A stretch of DNA of 64,000 nt from an uncultured Bacillota bacterium (lineage in GTDB: Bacteria; Bacillota_I; Bacilli_A; RFN20; CAG-631): the NCBI GenBank assembly GCA_902491575.1, contig CABUID010000011.1, forward strand, positions 1-64,000. Direction: 5' to 3'. Below are positions 27,285 through 35,498 of the stretch, piece after piece. The notes under the pieces were generated by a model. That model searched no databases. It was not told the origin of the DNA and saw only the letters and a program-made list of their open reading frames with translations. Every line of letters begins with the position of its first letter. The stretch's first letter is position 1. The position numbers were made by a program, and so were the translations under genes.

Positions 27285-28634
27285 TTAACCTACCATAATT
27301 TTCCCTTCTGGTTTTTTTACAATTAATTTTTTTTCATTCATAATTAAAACATCAAACAAAGTTAATGCTCCTATTCGTCCAGCAAACATTAATATAATCA
27401 AGATTATTTTAGTTAGGATGCACGCCTGCTGACTCACTCCAATAGACAATCCTACAGTTCCCAAAGCCGAAATCACTTCAAACAAAATATCTTGAATAGA
27501 AAAATTTTCAACGGAACTAATTAATAAAGTAGCTATAATCGCTAAACTTAAATAAGCTAAAAACAAAGAACTTGCTTGTTTGATGATTCTACTGGATATT
27601 TTTCGTTTAAATAAAACACATTCTTCTTTCCCTTTCACAGAAGCAATTAAATTCGCCATGACGACTACAAAAGTCGTGACTTTAAGACCGCCAGCTGTAG
27701 AACCAGGATTTCCACCAATAAACATTAATACCATGGTCAATAAAAATCCTGAACTTGTCAGTTTATCCAAAGAAAGAGTATTAAATCCGGCTGTTCTTGG
27801 AGATATCGACAGGAAAAAAGAATGAAGCATTTTTTGAGGAAAAGATAAATCACAATAATTTCCATTTTGACCGATATTCGTAAATTCGAAAATATAAAAT
27901 AAAAAAGCAGATACGAAAATTAAAATAGTATTCCAGACCAGAACAATTTTAGTATGCAATTGAAATTCTTTCCATCGAAAATGCGAGTCGAATAAATCTG
28001 ACCAAACAATAAAACCCATTCCACCTATTATAATCAATACCATAATCGTTATTAATACAATAGGATTATCATAAAATTGTGTTAAAGATCCACCCGTTGA
28101 TGCAAACAAATCAAATCCTGCATTACAAAATGCGGAAATAGAATGAAATAAACCATAATAAATCGCTATAGGCCCCATATCTTTATAAAAACAAAGAGTC
28201 AAAATGATGGCGCCTACTCCTTCAAAAAAAATAGTACCAATAAGAATTCTTTTCATTAATGTGGTCACACCCGAAATATTATAAGACCCAGCTGATTGCA
28301 TTAAAACAGTACGGTTATATAATCCAATATTTTTTTTAAAGAGCATGAAAACAAGCGTAATAATGGTCATGAAACCTAGTCCACCAATTTGAATAAGAAG
28401 AAGAATGACAATCTGACCAAAAATCGACCAATTTTCATAAGTTGAAAATGGAACTAAGCCAGTCACACAAGTCGCTGATGTTGAAGTAAATAAAGAGTCA
28501 AGAAAATGAGTAGCTGTATGATTTTTCGATGAAATAGGCAACATTAATAAAATAGTACCCATTAAAATTGTAATCAAATAACCTAAAGATAAGAAATGAG
28601 CCACAGACATTTTCTTTCTAACTTTTTTTTGCAT
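27285..28634 (-). CDS. ktrB: KtrB/TrkH-type potassium uptake membrane subunit
   Basis: About 449 residues with four M1-P-M2 repeats; filter-like segments include TSATCVTGL, SAFCNAGFD, SPRTAGFNT and ALGTVGLSIG, each with the selectivity Gly. The ATG at 28634 gives the best spacing to GGAG. It forms the potassium pore with KtrA from the next gene. It is divergent from a second complete K+ system starting at 28782. Confidence 0.92.
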   Translation of the reverse strand: MQKKVRKKMSVAHFLSLGYLITILMGTILLMLPISSKNHTATHFLDSLFTSTSATCVTGLVPFSTYENWSIFGQIVILLLIQIGGLGFMTIITLVFMLFKKNIGLYNRTVLMQSAGSYNISGVTTLMKRILIGTIFFEGVGAIILTLCFYKDMGPIAIYYGLFHSISAFCNAGFDLFASTGGSLTQFYDNPIVLITIMVLIIIGGMGFIVWSDLFDSHFRWKEFQLHTKIVLVWNTILIFVSAFLFYIFEFTNIGQNGNYCDLSFPQKMLHSFFLSISPRTAGFNTLSLDKLTSSGFLLTMVLMFIGGNPGSTAGGLKVTTFVVVMANLIASVKGKEECVLFKRKISSRIIKQASSLFLAYLSLAIIATLLISSVENFSIQDILFEVISALGTVGLSIGVSQQACILTKIILIILMFAGRIGALTLFDVLIMNEKKLIVKKPEGKIMVG

Positions 28635-28781
28635 GGATTTCATCTCCAATCATTATTTTATTATAACACATAGAAATTATAATTAAAACTTTTGTAAATG
28701 CAATTCTTTTTCTATCAATAGTTTATTTTAGAATTTATTTTTGCTATAATCTTACTTATAGAAAGATGGGGAGTAAAAATT

Positions 28782-30137
28782 ATGAAGATAGTGGTTATCG
28801 GATGTGGAAAAATAGGGGAGTCTATCATCGCAAATGTTTGTGAAGAAGGACACGATATAACCGTAATTGATAATGATCCGCAAGTCATTAATCAAATGGT
28901 CGAAACTTATGACGTAATGGGTATTTGTGGAAGTGGTGTGAACGTAGATATTCAACAAAATGCGAATGTGGGAAATGCTGATTTACTAGTAGCGGTTACT
29001 GTTAGTGATGAAATTAATGTTTTATCTTGCTTACTTGCACATAAATTAGGTGTGAAAGATACCATTGCTCGAGTGCGAAACCCCAATTATTTAACTTATA
29101 CTCAAAAGTTAAAAGATGAATTAGGTCTTTCCATGACGATTAACCCAGAATTTGAAACAGCAAAAATGATTGCTGCTAATCTTACTTTACCCAATGCTTT
29201 AAAAATTGAAACCTTTGCTAATGGTAAAATTGAATTAATCGAATTAAAAATTGAGGAAAATAGTGCTTTGAATGGACTTACTTTAATTGAATTTTCTTCA
29301 AAATACCATTTGAAAGTTCTTGTGTGTGCAGTGCTTAGAAATGAAGATGTAATTATTCCAGATGGAAATTTTATTTTGCAAGCATCGGACAAAATTTTTG
29401 TTTCTGCATCTCATAACAACTTAATTAAGTTTTGCAATATTGCCTTTAATAAAATCGATAAATTACGCTCCATGATGATTATTGGAGGAGGTAAAATATC
29501 ATATTATTTTTGCCAGTTAATTGCCAACCGAAAATATGATATCAAAATAGTTGATCGGGAACTTGAAACTTGTGAAAGGCTGAGTCTTCTTCTTCCGAAT
29601 GTGGATATTATCCATGGGGATGGAAGCAATCAAGATATTTTAGAATCAGAAGGTATTTTAGATACAGATGCTTTTTTAGCTTTAACCGGTGTCGATGAAG
29701 AAAATATTATTATATCGATGTATGCGAAAAAGAAAAATGTGAAAAAAATCATTACTAAAGTGAACAATCATTCTTTTCATGGATTGCTTGAAAGTATTGG
29801 TATGGCTAGTATTGTTTCACCAAAAGAAATCATTGCTAATCAAGTCATTTCTTATATCCGTGCTAAAGCGAATAGTAGAGGAAGCAATGTCAAAACGCTT
29901 TATAAACTCGTTCATCAAAAAGTAGAAGCCTTAGAGTTTTATGTAAATGAAAATTGTAAAGTAGCGAATATCCCATTAAAAGAACTTTCCTTAAAGAAAA
30001 ATATTCTCATTGCTGGAATTATTCGAAAAAATGAGGTCATTATTCCGGATGGTAATACGATGATTTATTATAATGATCATGTCATTATCATAACGGCAGA
30101 TTCTTATTTAGAAGATCTGGAGGAAATTTTAAATTAA
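28782..30137 (+). CDS. trkA: TrkA, Trk potassium system NAD-binding protein
   Basis: A 451-residue protein with two tandem RCK units, each Rossmann plus RCK_C: KIVVIGCGKIGESIIANV at the start and SMMIIGGGKISYYFCQL near residue 230. The doubled length separates it from the 232-residue KtrA on the other strand. It regulates TrkH encoded 2 bases downstream. AGATGGGGAG is the ribosome site; the 147-base gap to ktrB presumably holds both divergent promoters. Confidence 0.95.
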   Translation: MKIVVIGCGKIGESIIANVCEEGHDITVIDNDPQVINQMVETYDVMGICGSGVNVDIQQNANVGNADLLVAVTVSDEINVLSCLLAHKLGVKDTIARVRNPNYLTYTQKLKDELGLSMTINPEFETAKMIAANLTLPNALKIETFANGKIELIELKIEENSALNGLTLIEFSSKYHLKVLVCAVLRNEDVIIPDGNFILQASDKIFVSASHNNLIKFCNIAFNKIDKLRSMMIIGGGKISYYFCQLIANRKYDIKIVDRELETCERLSLLLPNVDIIHGDGSNQDILESEGILDTDAFLALTGVDEENIIISMYAKKKNVKKIITKVNNHSFHGLLESIGMASIVSPKEIIANQVISYIRAKANSRGSNVKTLYKLVHQKVEALEFYVNENCKVANIPLKELSLKKNILIAGIIRKNEVIIPDGNTMIYYNDHVIIITADSYLEDLEEILN

Positions 30138-30139
30138 TT

Positions 30140-31612
30140 ATGAACTATAAATATATTTTAAATATTATTGGAAAAGTATTGCGTGTAGAAGCTGTTTTAA
30201 TGCTTTTCCCTTTGATAGTAGGACTGATTTATAAAGAACCATTTTCGACTACTATTCTTAGTTTTATGATTACGATTGCTATTTTATTGGTTATAGGTTT
30301 TTTATTAAATTTAATAAAACCAAAAAATCATAAAATACTACCTCGTTCCTCTTTTATCATTGTTTCTTTGTCTTGGCTATTGATGTCTTTATTTGGTTCT
30401 TTTCCATTAATAATCAGTGGTGAAGTTCCAAATTTTTTCGATGCTTTTTTTGAAATGTGTTCAGGTTTTACAACTACAGGAGCATCCATTATTAAAGATG
30501 TAGAAGTTTTATCTCATAGTATTTTATTTTGGCGTTCTTTTTCACATTGGATAGGTGGAATGGGAGTCATCGTTTTTATTCTTGCTATTCTTCCAGATGC
30601 TAAAGAAGGAACAAGTATGCATATTTTACGTGCTGAAAGTCCTGGTCCACAAGTCGGAAAATTAGTTTCTAAAATGGGCGCCACTGCAAGAATTTTATAT
30701 TTTATTTATCTTGGAATGACTCTTATCGAATTTTTATTTTTAAGTCTAGGTCCCGATAAAAAGATGGATTTATTTTCCTCCATCACATTAACTTTTTCTA
30801 CTGCAGGAACTGGTGGATTTTCTATTTTAAATTCAGGAATTGCAGAATATAGTGCTTATTCACAATATGTTATAGCTATCTTCATGATTTTATTTGGAAT
30901 TAATTTTAGTTTATTTTACCTTTTATTGATAAAAAAATATAAAACTGTAGTCAAAAATGATGAAGTGAAAGTATATCTTTTTATTGTAATTTTTGCGACA
31001 GCTTTTATTACGGCAAATGTTTATCTTCAATGTAAAGATTTATATTCAACATTTGAAGAATCGTTTAGGCATTCTTTCTTTCAAGTTGCCTCTTTGGTAT
31101 CTACAACAGGTTTTGTAACAACCAATTATGAATTATGGCCAACAAGTTGTATAATGATTTTACTTTTTCTCACTTTTATGGGCGCATGTGCTGGTTCTAC
31201 AGCTGGTGGATTTAAAGTATCTCGTCTGATTATTTTACTTAAATCGGCCGGAAATAAAATGAAAACCGCAATTCATCCCCGAAAGATAGATGTCGTTTCT
31301 AATGGTGATGGCAAAATCGAAAAAAGTGTCATTGAAGGAACGCAAACTTTCTTTACAATTTATATGCTATTACTTTTTGTTACAACTTTCTTGATTTCTT
31401 TTGACGGATTTGACGTAATGACAAACTTTACTGCCTCTTTAAGTTGTATTAGTAATGTAGGACCTGGACTTGGAAAAGTGGGGCCAGTTGGCAATTTCTC
31501 AGAGTTTTCTTCTTTTTCAAAATTTATTTTATCTTTTTTAATGATTGCGGGTCGTTTAGAACTCTTCCCTATCATAGCTTTATTTAACTTTAAAACTTGG
31601 AAAAAAAGATAA
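30140..31612 (+). CDS. trkH: TrkH potassium uptake membrane subunit
   Basis: A 490-residue membrane protein with four pore loops: SGFTTTGASII, STAGTGGFSIL, STTGFVTTNYE and SNVGPGLGKVG. These Gly-containing filters and the opening IIGKVLRVEAVLMLFPL are typical TrkH/TrkG. Co-transcribed with trkA and ended by a strong hairpin that overlaps the convergent gene's last codons. Confidence 0.95.
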   Translation: MNYKYILNIIGKVLRVEAVLMLFPLIVGLIYKEPFSTTILSFMITIAILLVIGFLLNLIKPKNHKILPRSSFIIVSLSWLLMSLFGSFPLIISGEVPNFFDAFFEMCSGFTTTGASIIKDVEVLSHSILFWRSFSHWIGGMGVIVFILAILPDAKEGTSMHILRAESPGPQVGKLVSKMGATARILYFIYLGMTLIEFLFLSLGPDKKMDLFSSITLTFSTAGTGGFSILNSGIAEYSAYSQYVIAIFMILFGINFSLFYLLLIKKYKTVVKNDEVKVYLFIVIFATAFITANVYLQCKDLYSTFEESFRHSFFQVASLVSTTGFVTTNYELWPTSCIMILLFLTFMGACAGSTAGGFKVSRLIILLKSAGNKMKTAIHPRKIDVVSNGDGKIEKSVIEGTQTFFTIYMLLLFVTTFLISFDGFDVMTNFTASLSCISNVGPGLGKVGPVGNFSEFSSFSKFILSFLMIAGRLELFPIIALFNFKTWKKR

Positions 31613-31620
31613 TTCGTAAA

Positions 31621-31665
31621 AAGTACTTCATCAAAAATTAATGATGAAGTACTTCTTTTTTATTT
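31621..31665 (+). terminator. Terminator of trkAH overlapping convergent coding end
   Basis: A 13-bp perfect stem AAGTACTTCATCA/TGATGAAGTACTT with T-rich tail. The right arm encodes the last residues (KEVLHH) of the convergent hydrolase gene, so the site is both coding and a terminator. Confidence 0.85.
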
Positions 31666-33068
31666 TGATATAAAATAATAGTTTTGATAAAGCCACTTAT
31701 TAAAAACAGAATTGAAGAAATCACCACTATAATAAACACATCCGGCACAAAAGCTTTTGCTACCCATAATGGTGTTTTAAAAAAGACTGGAACAAGTAGC
31801 AAAATAAAAATAGCGAAAATAAAATTGATTAAGATGGGAAATAAGGCCACTAAAGGTCGATAATGATGTTTTAGTTTATATCTATATTTTGATAATAAAC
31901 ATATGGACAAAATAGCTGTTATGAATACAATAAGCATGATTAAATCATTAAAAAGATGATGAAAAAAATACTCATTACTTGAAATTTCATTCGGTGTGTC
32001 GCCTAAAATTTTTAAAACAACACCCCATCCTAAACTATCCATCATATTATTGGTTACAAAATAATCATTAACATTACTTGTTATAGCTATACCTATCTCT
32101 TTTTTAGGAAGAATAAATACACAAGATGTTCCTGTTTCTACTAGACCACTATGACGTAATACAGGCTCAGAAAGTGGCTCTTTTACTGTTGCCCAACCAT
32201 ATCCATACCAAAATGGAATATCTTCATCTACATAAACTGTATCCTTATAAAACATTGTATCCATGCTTTCCTTTGTAATCAGACCATTGCCACCATTTAA
32301 ATACATTTGTAAGTACTTACCTAAATCATTTGTAGAAGACGAAATATATCCAGCGGGTATAGATATCCAAGAATTTTTAGAAGAAGGATAGGAATGATTC
32401 TTTTGTACATGGATTCCCCAATAATTTATATAACCATCTATTACTCCGTTTTCTTGACTTTCTTGAAATGAAGCTGCTGTGTGAGTGAATTGAAGAGGCA
32501 AAAATACATTTTGTGTAATATAATTATTATAAGATAAACCACTGACTTTTTCGATAATTTCACCAAGAAGCGAATAATTCACATTAGCATAATGGTGAAT
32601 GCCCTGTTCATAAATAATCTTATAATCTTTTAATGTATGATATTCACCTAATCCACTCGTATGGTTTAATAATTGTCTAACAAGAATCTTTGTTCCATCC
32701 GTTGCGTTTGGCAAATAGGTGGATAAAGTAGCATTTAAATCTATTTTCTTTTGTTCAACGAGTTGCATGACGCAAATCGCTGTAAATGATTTACTGACTG
32801 ATCCAAGAAAAAAAGGTGTATCGTTACTTTTACAATAACCATAATTTTGCGAAAATAATACATCGTCTTTATTGACAATCGTAATGGACATAGAAGGAAT
32901 ATGAGCATTTTTTACACATGTTTGTAAATACTTATCCATATCCTTATAAAAATTTGTTTCTTCTTGTATTTCATTTTTTGCATAGATTAAATTTTTGTTC
33001 GATGGAATCGAAAATAAACATGCAATCCATATCATTATCGTACATATACTCATTATTTTTTTTATCAT
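31638..33068 (-). CDS. Secreted beta-lactamase-family serine hydrolase with membrane tail
   Basis: 476 residues from ATG 33068 (behind AGGAAAAAAG); a longer frame upstream looks non-coding. The N-terminal signal or anchor helix is followed by a class C beta-lactamase/penicillin-binding-like domain: LGSVSKSFTAI with the S-x-x-K nucleophile, YANVNYSLLG with Y-x-N, and RHSGLVETG in place of the K-T-G triad. The last 110 residues hold about four membrane helices. It is probably a peptidase or esterase acting on wall peptides, not necessarily an antibiotic resistance enzyme. Confidence 0.88.
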   Translation of the reverse strand: MIKKIMSICTIMIWIACLFSIPSNKNLIYAKNEIQEETNFYKDMDKYLQTCVKNAHIPSMSITIVNKDDVLFSQNYGYCKSNDTPFFLGSVSKSFTAICVMQLVEQKKIDLNATLSTYLPNATDGTKILVRQLLNHTSGLGEYHTLKDYKIIYEQGIHHYANVNYSLLGEIIEKVSGLSYNNYITQNVFLPLQFTHTAASFQESQENGVIDGYINYWGIHVQKNHSYPSSKNSWISIPAGYISSSTNDLGKYLQMYLNGGNGLITKESMDTMFYKDTVYVDEDIPFWYGYGWATVKEPLSEPVLRHSGLVETGTSCVFILPKKEIGIAITSNVNDYFVTNNMMDSLGWGVVLKILGDTPNEISSNEYFFHHLFNDLIMLIVFITAILSICLLSKYRYKLKHHYRPLVALFPILINFIFAIFILLLVPVFFKTPLWVAKAFVPDVFIIVVISSILFLISGFIKTIILYQNKKEVLHH

Positions 33069-33158
33069 AACTTTTTTCCTTTTTACTTGTTTGTAGGTAT
33101 TTATTATACAATAATTATACTTTTGAATCAATAAAATCATCCTATGCTTTAACATTTT

Positions 33159-33194
33159 AAAAGAGATAGATTAAAATGATTATCTATCTCTTTT
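33159..33194. terminator. Hairpin terminator between hydrolase and regulator genes
   Basis: A 13-bp stem AAAAGAGATAGAT/ATCTATCTCTTTT with T-rich flanks on both strands. It follows the XRE gene at 33221 on the minus strand. Confidence 0.75.
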
Positions 33195-33220
33195 ACTTTT
33201 TATAAACTAAATTTTTTTCA

Positions 33221-33829
33221 TCATTTGCTCATCACTTTTTTGGCCCAAGTTCTTTTATGACATTGAGGACATTTTAAATGTCGTATCGATCCTAAATGTG
33301 TGACAAGCATGACTTCTTTATAGGATGGTACAAATCGATAATGACAATTCTTACACTCATAATATCCTGCTTCTACTTCAAATTTTAATGCAATAAAGAT
33401 AGAGAGTACAAATATTATCGTAGCGGTAGCAATGACGATTCCTAATGTCGTTCCTTCTTTTAATATACTAAAAGCCAAAAATAAAATTCCCATATAGAAT
33501 ATTATACTAACGATTACGATTGTTCCCATCGCCATCATTAATTTTTTGTTTTTCAATTCATCTTGTTTTGCTAACTCCAATAAAAGTTCATCCGATTTTC
33601 TATCTAATTCATTCATATTAATTTTCTCCCCACTTAATAATTCATTGACACTTATTTTTAATATGTTACATAAATCAAGCATAATGGATGCATCCGGCAA
33701 TGATTTTCCATTTTCCCATTTGGATACAGCTCTATCTGTAATATTTAATTTTTCTGCTAATTGCATTTGCGTTAAATGATTGTCTTTTCTGCATTCAGCA
33801 ATAAACCTACCTATTTTTACTTGATTCAT
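33221..33829 (-). CDS. XRE-family regulator with membrane and zinc-ribbon region
   Basis: A 202-residue protein. The N-terminal HTH reads LTQMQLAEKLNITDRAVSKWENGKSLPD. Two hydrophobic helices (about 98-118 and 125-145) follow, then a CKNCHYRF...CPQCHKRTW zinc ribbon at the C-terminus. Membrane-attached XRE regulators of this type are common in Bacillota; the signal is unknown. Strong AAAGGAGGG ribosome site. It faces no obvious target gene. Confidence 0.9.
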   Translation of the reverse strand: MNQVKIGRFIAECRKDNHLTQMQLAEKLNITDRAVSKWENGKSLPDASIMLDLCNILKISVNELLSGEKINMNELDRKSDELLLELAKQDELKNKKLMMAMGTIVIVSIIFYMGILFLAFSILKEGTTLGIVIATATIIFVLSIFIALKFEVEAGYYECKNCHYRFVPSYKEVMLVTHLGSIRHLKCPQCHKRTWAKKVMSK

Positions 33830-33938
33830 ATTTTCCCTCCTTTCTATCTTTAGTATAATGGATATCCTTTAAAAAGTTTACATACCAATGGTTGAGTGGG
33901 AGTTTTTTGTAATTACCAAAGTGGAGAATACTTTTTAA

Positions 33939-34187
33939 TTAATCGATAATATGTGCTGTTATGATTGTATAACTATATGAATTAATCGTTATAAGAATAT
34001 TATCTATCTTGCAATACCAATTCTTACCTTGTTTATTTATTATACAATTTTTATCTAAAATCTTATTTTTACAATACTCAACAACGTCTTCATGAGTTAA
34101 CTTGAGATTTTTCTTAATTCTTTCAATTCCCATTGTTGTGGTATGAACGAATTGAATGTGGCTCAAGAGTAATGATGAATCGTGCAT
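33939..34187 (-). CDS. DUF3781 family protein
   Basis: An 82-residue protein from ATG 34187 behind GGAGG. FVHTTTMGIERIKKNLKL, GKNWYCKIDNILITIN and SYSYTIITAHIID match what I remember of DUF3781, a small soluble family of unknown role. The gene lies just outside the accessory island's left end and has no operon partner. Confidence 0.75.
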   Translation of the reverse strand: MHDSSLLLSHIQFVHTTTMGIERIKKNLKLTHEDVVEYCKNKILDKNCIINKQGKNWYCKIDNILITINSYSYTIITAHIID

Positions 34188-34347
34188 ACGAATTTTACCT
34201 CCTTTTTTTAAAATCAAAAACAAATGGTAAAGTTTAACAATTACAATCTGTTTTCATAATGACTATTAATCTATTTTTAAATGTGCCTATAGAACCTTTT
34301 CTTTTATTCATTGATTATTTAAAAATTTTCGTTTTTTATTTTATTGC

Positions 34348-34477
34348 GCTATTATATCTATTTCTATTCTTTTTAGCAAATTCAGTATTTACGCTTAATT
34401 AACCTTCAATTGATTGTTCACTTTGAGATGAAGATAAATATCTAGCATAGATAATATTTCTTACTTACTCTTGCCAT
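34348..34477 (-). pseudogene. Serine recombinase N-terminal remnant
   Basis: On the minus strand ATG 34477 opens MARVSKKYY and stops after 11 codons. One frame over, from 34446, the text continues ARYLSSSQSEQSIEG, a stop, then LSVNTEFAKKNRNRYNS. This matches the opening of large serine recombinases (basic start, YxSxxxQxxQSIEGQ, then REFAKKN), with the catalytic Ser region intact but the frame broken by a shift and a stop. Only this start of the gene remains. Confidence 0.7.
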
Positions 34478-34479
34478 AA

Positions 34480-34590
34480 CTACTCACCTAATTCTTTCTT
34501 ATTGTATAGTTCTTTAGTTTTAGAATTTTTTACTTTGTAAAATTCATTACCTATCAAATACATTATATTATAAACATTTTTTTTGCTCAA
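34480..34590 (-). pseudogene. Orphan C-terminal ORF upstream of recombinase remnant
   Basis: An open frame without a good start ends at TAG 34480-34482, 2 bases before the recombinase ATG. It reads about 37 residues ending NKKELGE. Its tight placement suggests it is the tail of a gene that once sat directly upstream in a recombinase operon. No family recognised. Confidence 0.35.
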
Positions 34591-34599
34591 TTCCAAAGT

Positions 34600-34626
34600 A
34601 TAAAAAAGTATAGACTTTCTATACTT
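34600..34626 (-). terminator. Terminator of the STAND/fusion operon
   Basis: A 9-bp stem AAGTATAGA/TCTATACTT with a 3-base loop, followed on the minus strand by a TTTTTTA tract, 27 bases after the LDH-like gene stop. Confidence 0.8.
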
Positions 34627-34652
34627 AATTTTATTAAAAAATCTCTAGTTTT

Positions 34653-35498
34653 CTAATTTTTAGTCCAACCATTGAGATCAAGCTCGGATTTAAGGAAATC
34701 AATGGATTCTTTTAATTTCTCAAAATTCCTATTATTTTTATCGATTGGATTTGAAATAATTTTTCCATTTACATTTGAAAGCAAATGGCTAATAGAAACG
34801 CCAAATTCTTCATTATACATTCCAGCAACTATAGTATTGGTATTGTATAAAAAATCATATAGTTTTATAGCACATAATGCTACTCCAAAACAAGAATGAT
34901 AATTTCCTTTTGAAATAGTTTGCCCCATGTCAAGTGCTTTAGATAAGTTGTTTTCATCTATAGCAATGAAGCTATCATAAACAATAGCTTTAGGTCCATG
35001 GAGACCATATAAAACAATATCTTTATCTTTAATGTTTAATAAAGATTTTAACCTCATAACATCTAACATTGTTCCTGTAGAAACAATATTTTTAAAACTA
35101 TTCCTATATTTTTTTGAAATATATGTTGTCAGAACATCAATTGGATTTGAAATCACAATTATGTTCCCATTGAAATGATTAGCGATTAGTTTTTGAGTAA
35201 CTGCTTCACAAATACTTAAACTCTCTTTAATATAATCTTTTCTTGAAGAATTTGTATTTGCTGAAAAGCAATAAAAAGCGACATCATAAACTGATAAATC
35301 TGCATTATTTGCATCCATTAGTTCATGAACATATTTTGCTTCAGATAGTTGCGATGATAAATCAAGAATCGTTGATTTAACTTTTGATATATCCTTTTCC
35401 AATATGGCAATTTTATCAACTTCTAAGTCCTTATTAATGATTAAATTCGCTATACAACTTCCAACAAATCCTAAACCTACAATAATTATTTTTTTCAT
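34653..35498 (-). CDS. Lactate/malate dehydrogenase-like protein in defence-like operon
   Basis: A 281-residue Rossmann protein. IIIVGLGFVGSCIANLI is the NAD loop, VISNPIDVLTTYI and STGTMLDVMRLKSLL are LDH/MDH core motifs, and LYGLHGPKAIVYDS carries the catalytic His. It is slightly shorter than normal LDH (310-330), and the substrate loop after residue 75 (CFSANTNSSRKDY) lacks the usual Arg pattern, so its substrate is doubtful. Its ATG overlaps the TGA of the upstream fusion gene by 4 bases. It is last in the four-gene operon, a context unlike central metabolism. Confidence 0.8.
   Translation of the reverse strand: MKKIIIVGLGFVGSCIANLIINKDLEVDKIAILEKDISKVKSTILDLSSQLSEAKYVHELMDANNADLSVYDVAFYCFSANTNSSRKDYIKESLSICEAVTQKLIANHFNGNIIVISNPIDVLTTYISKKYRNSFKNIVSTGTMLDVMRLKSLLNIKDKDIVLYGLHGPKAIVYDSFIAIDENNLSKALDMGQTISKGNYHSCFGVALCAIKLYDFLYNTNTIVAGMYNEEFGVSISHLLSNVNGKIISNPIDKNNRNFEKLKESIDFLKSELDLNGWTKN

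Noticed and set aside
28650..28781. c-di-AMP riboswitch before the potassium genes
   Set aside because: The gap is too short and no conserved ydaO-type elements are seen.
31638..33068. Antibiotic-resistance beta-lactamase
   Set aside because: The domain has the serine hydrolase triad but a four-helix membrane tail and HSG in place of KTG; a wall peptidase/esterase role is more likely.
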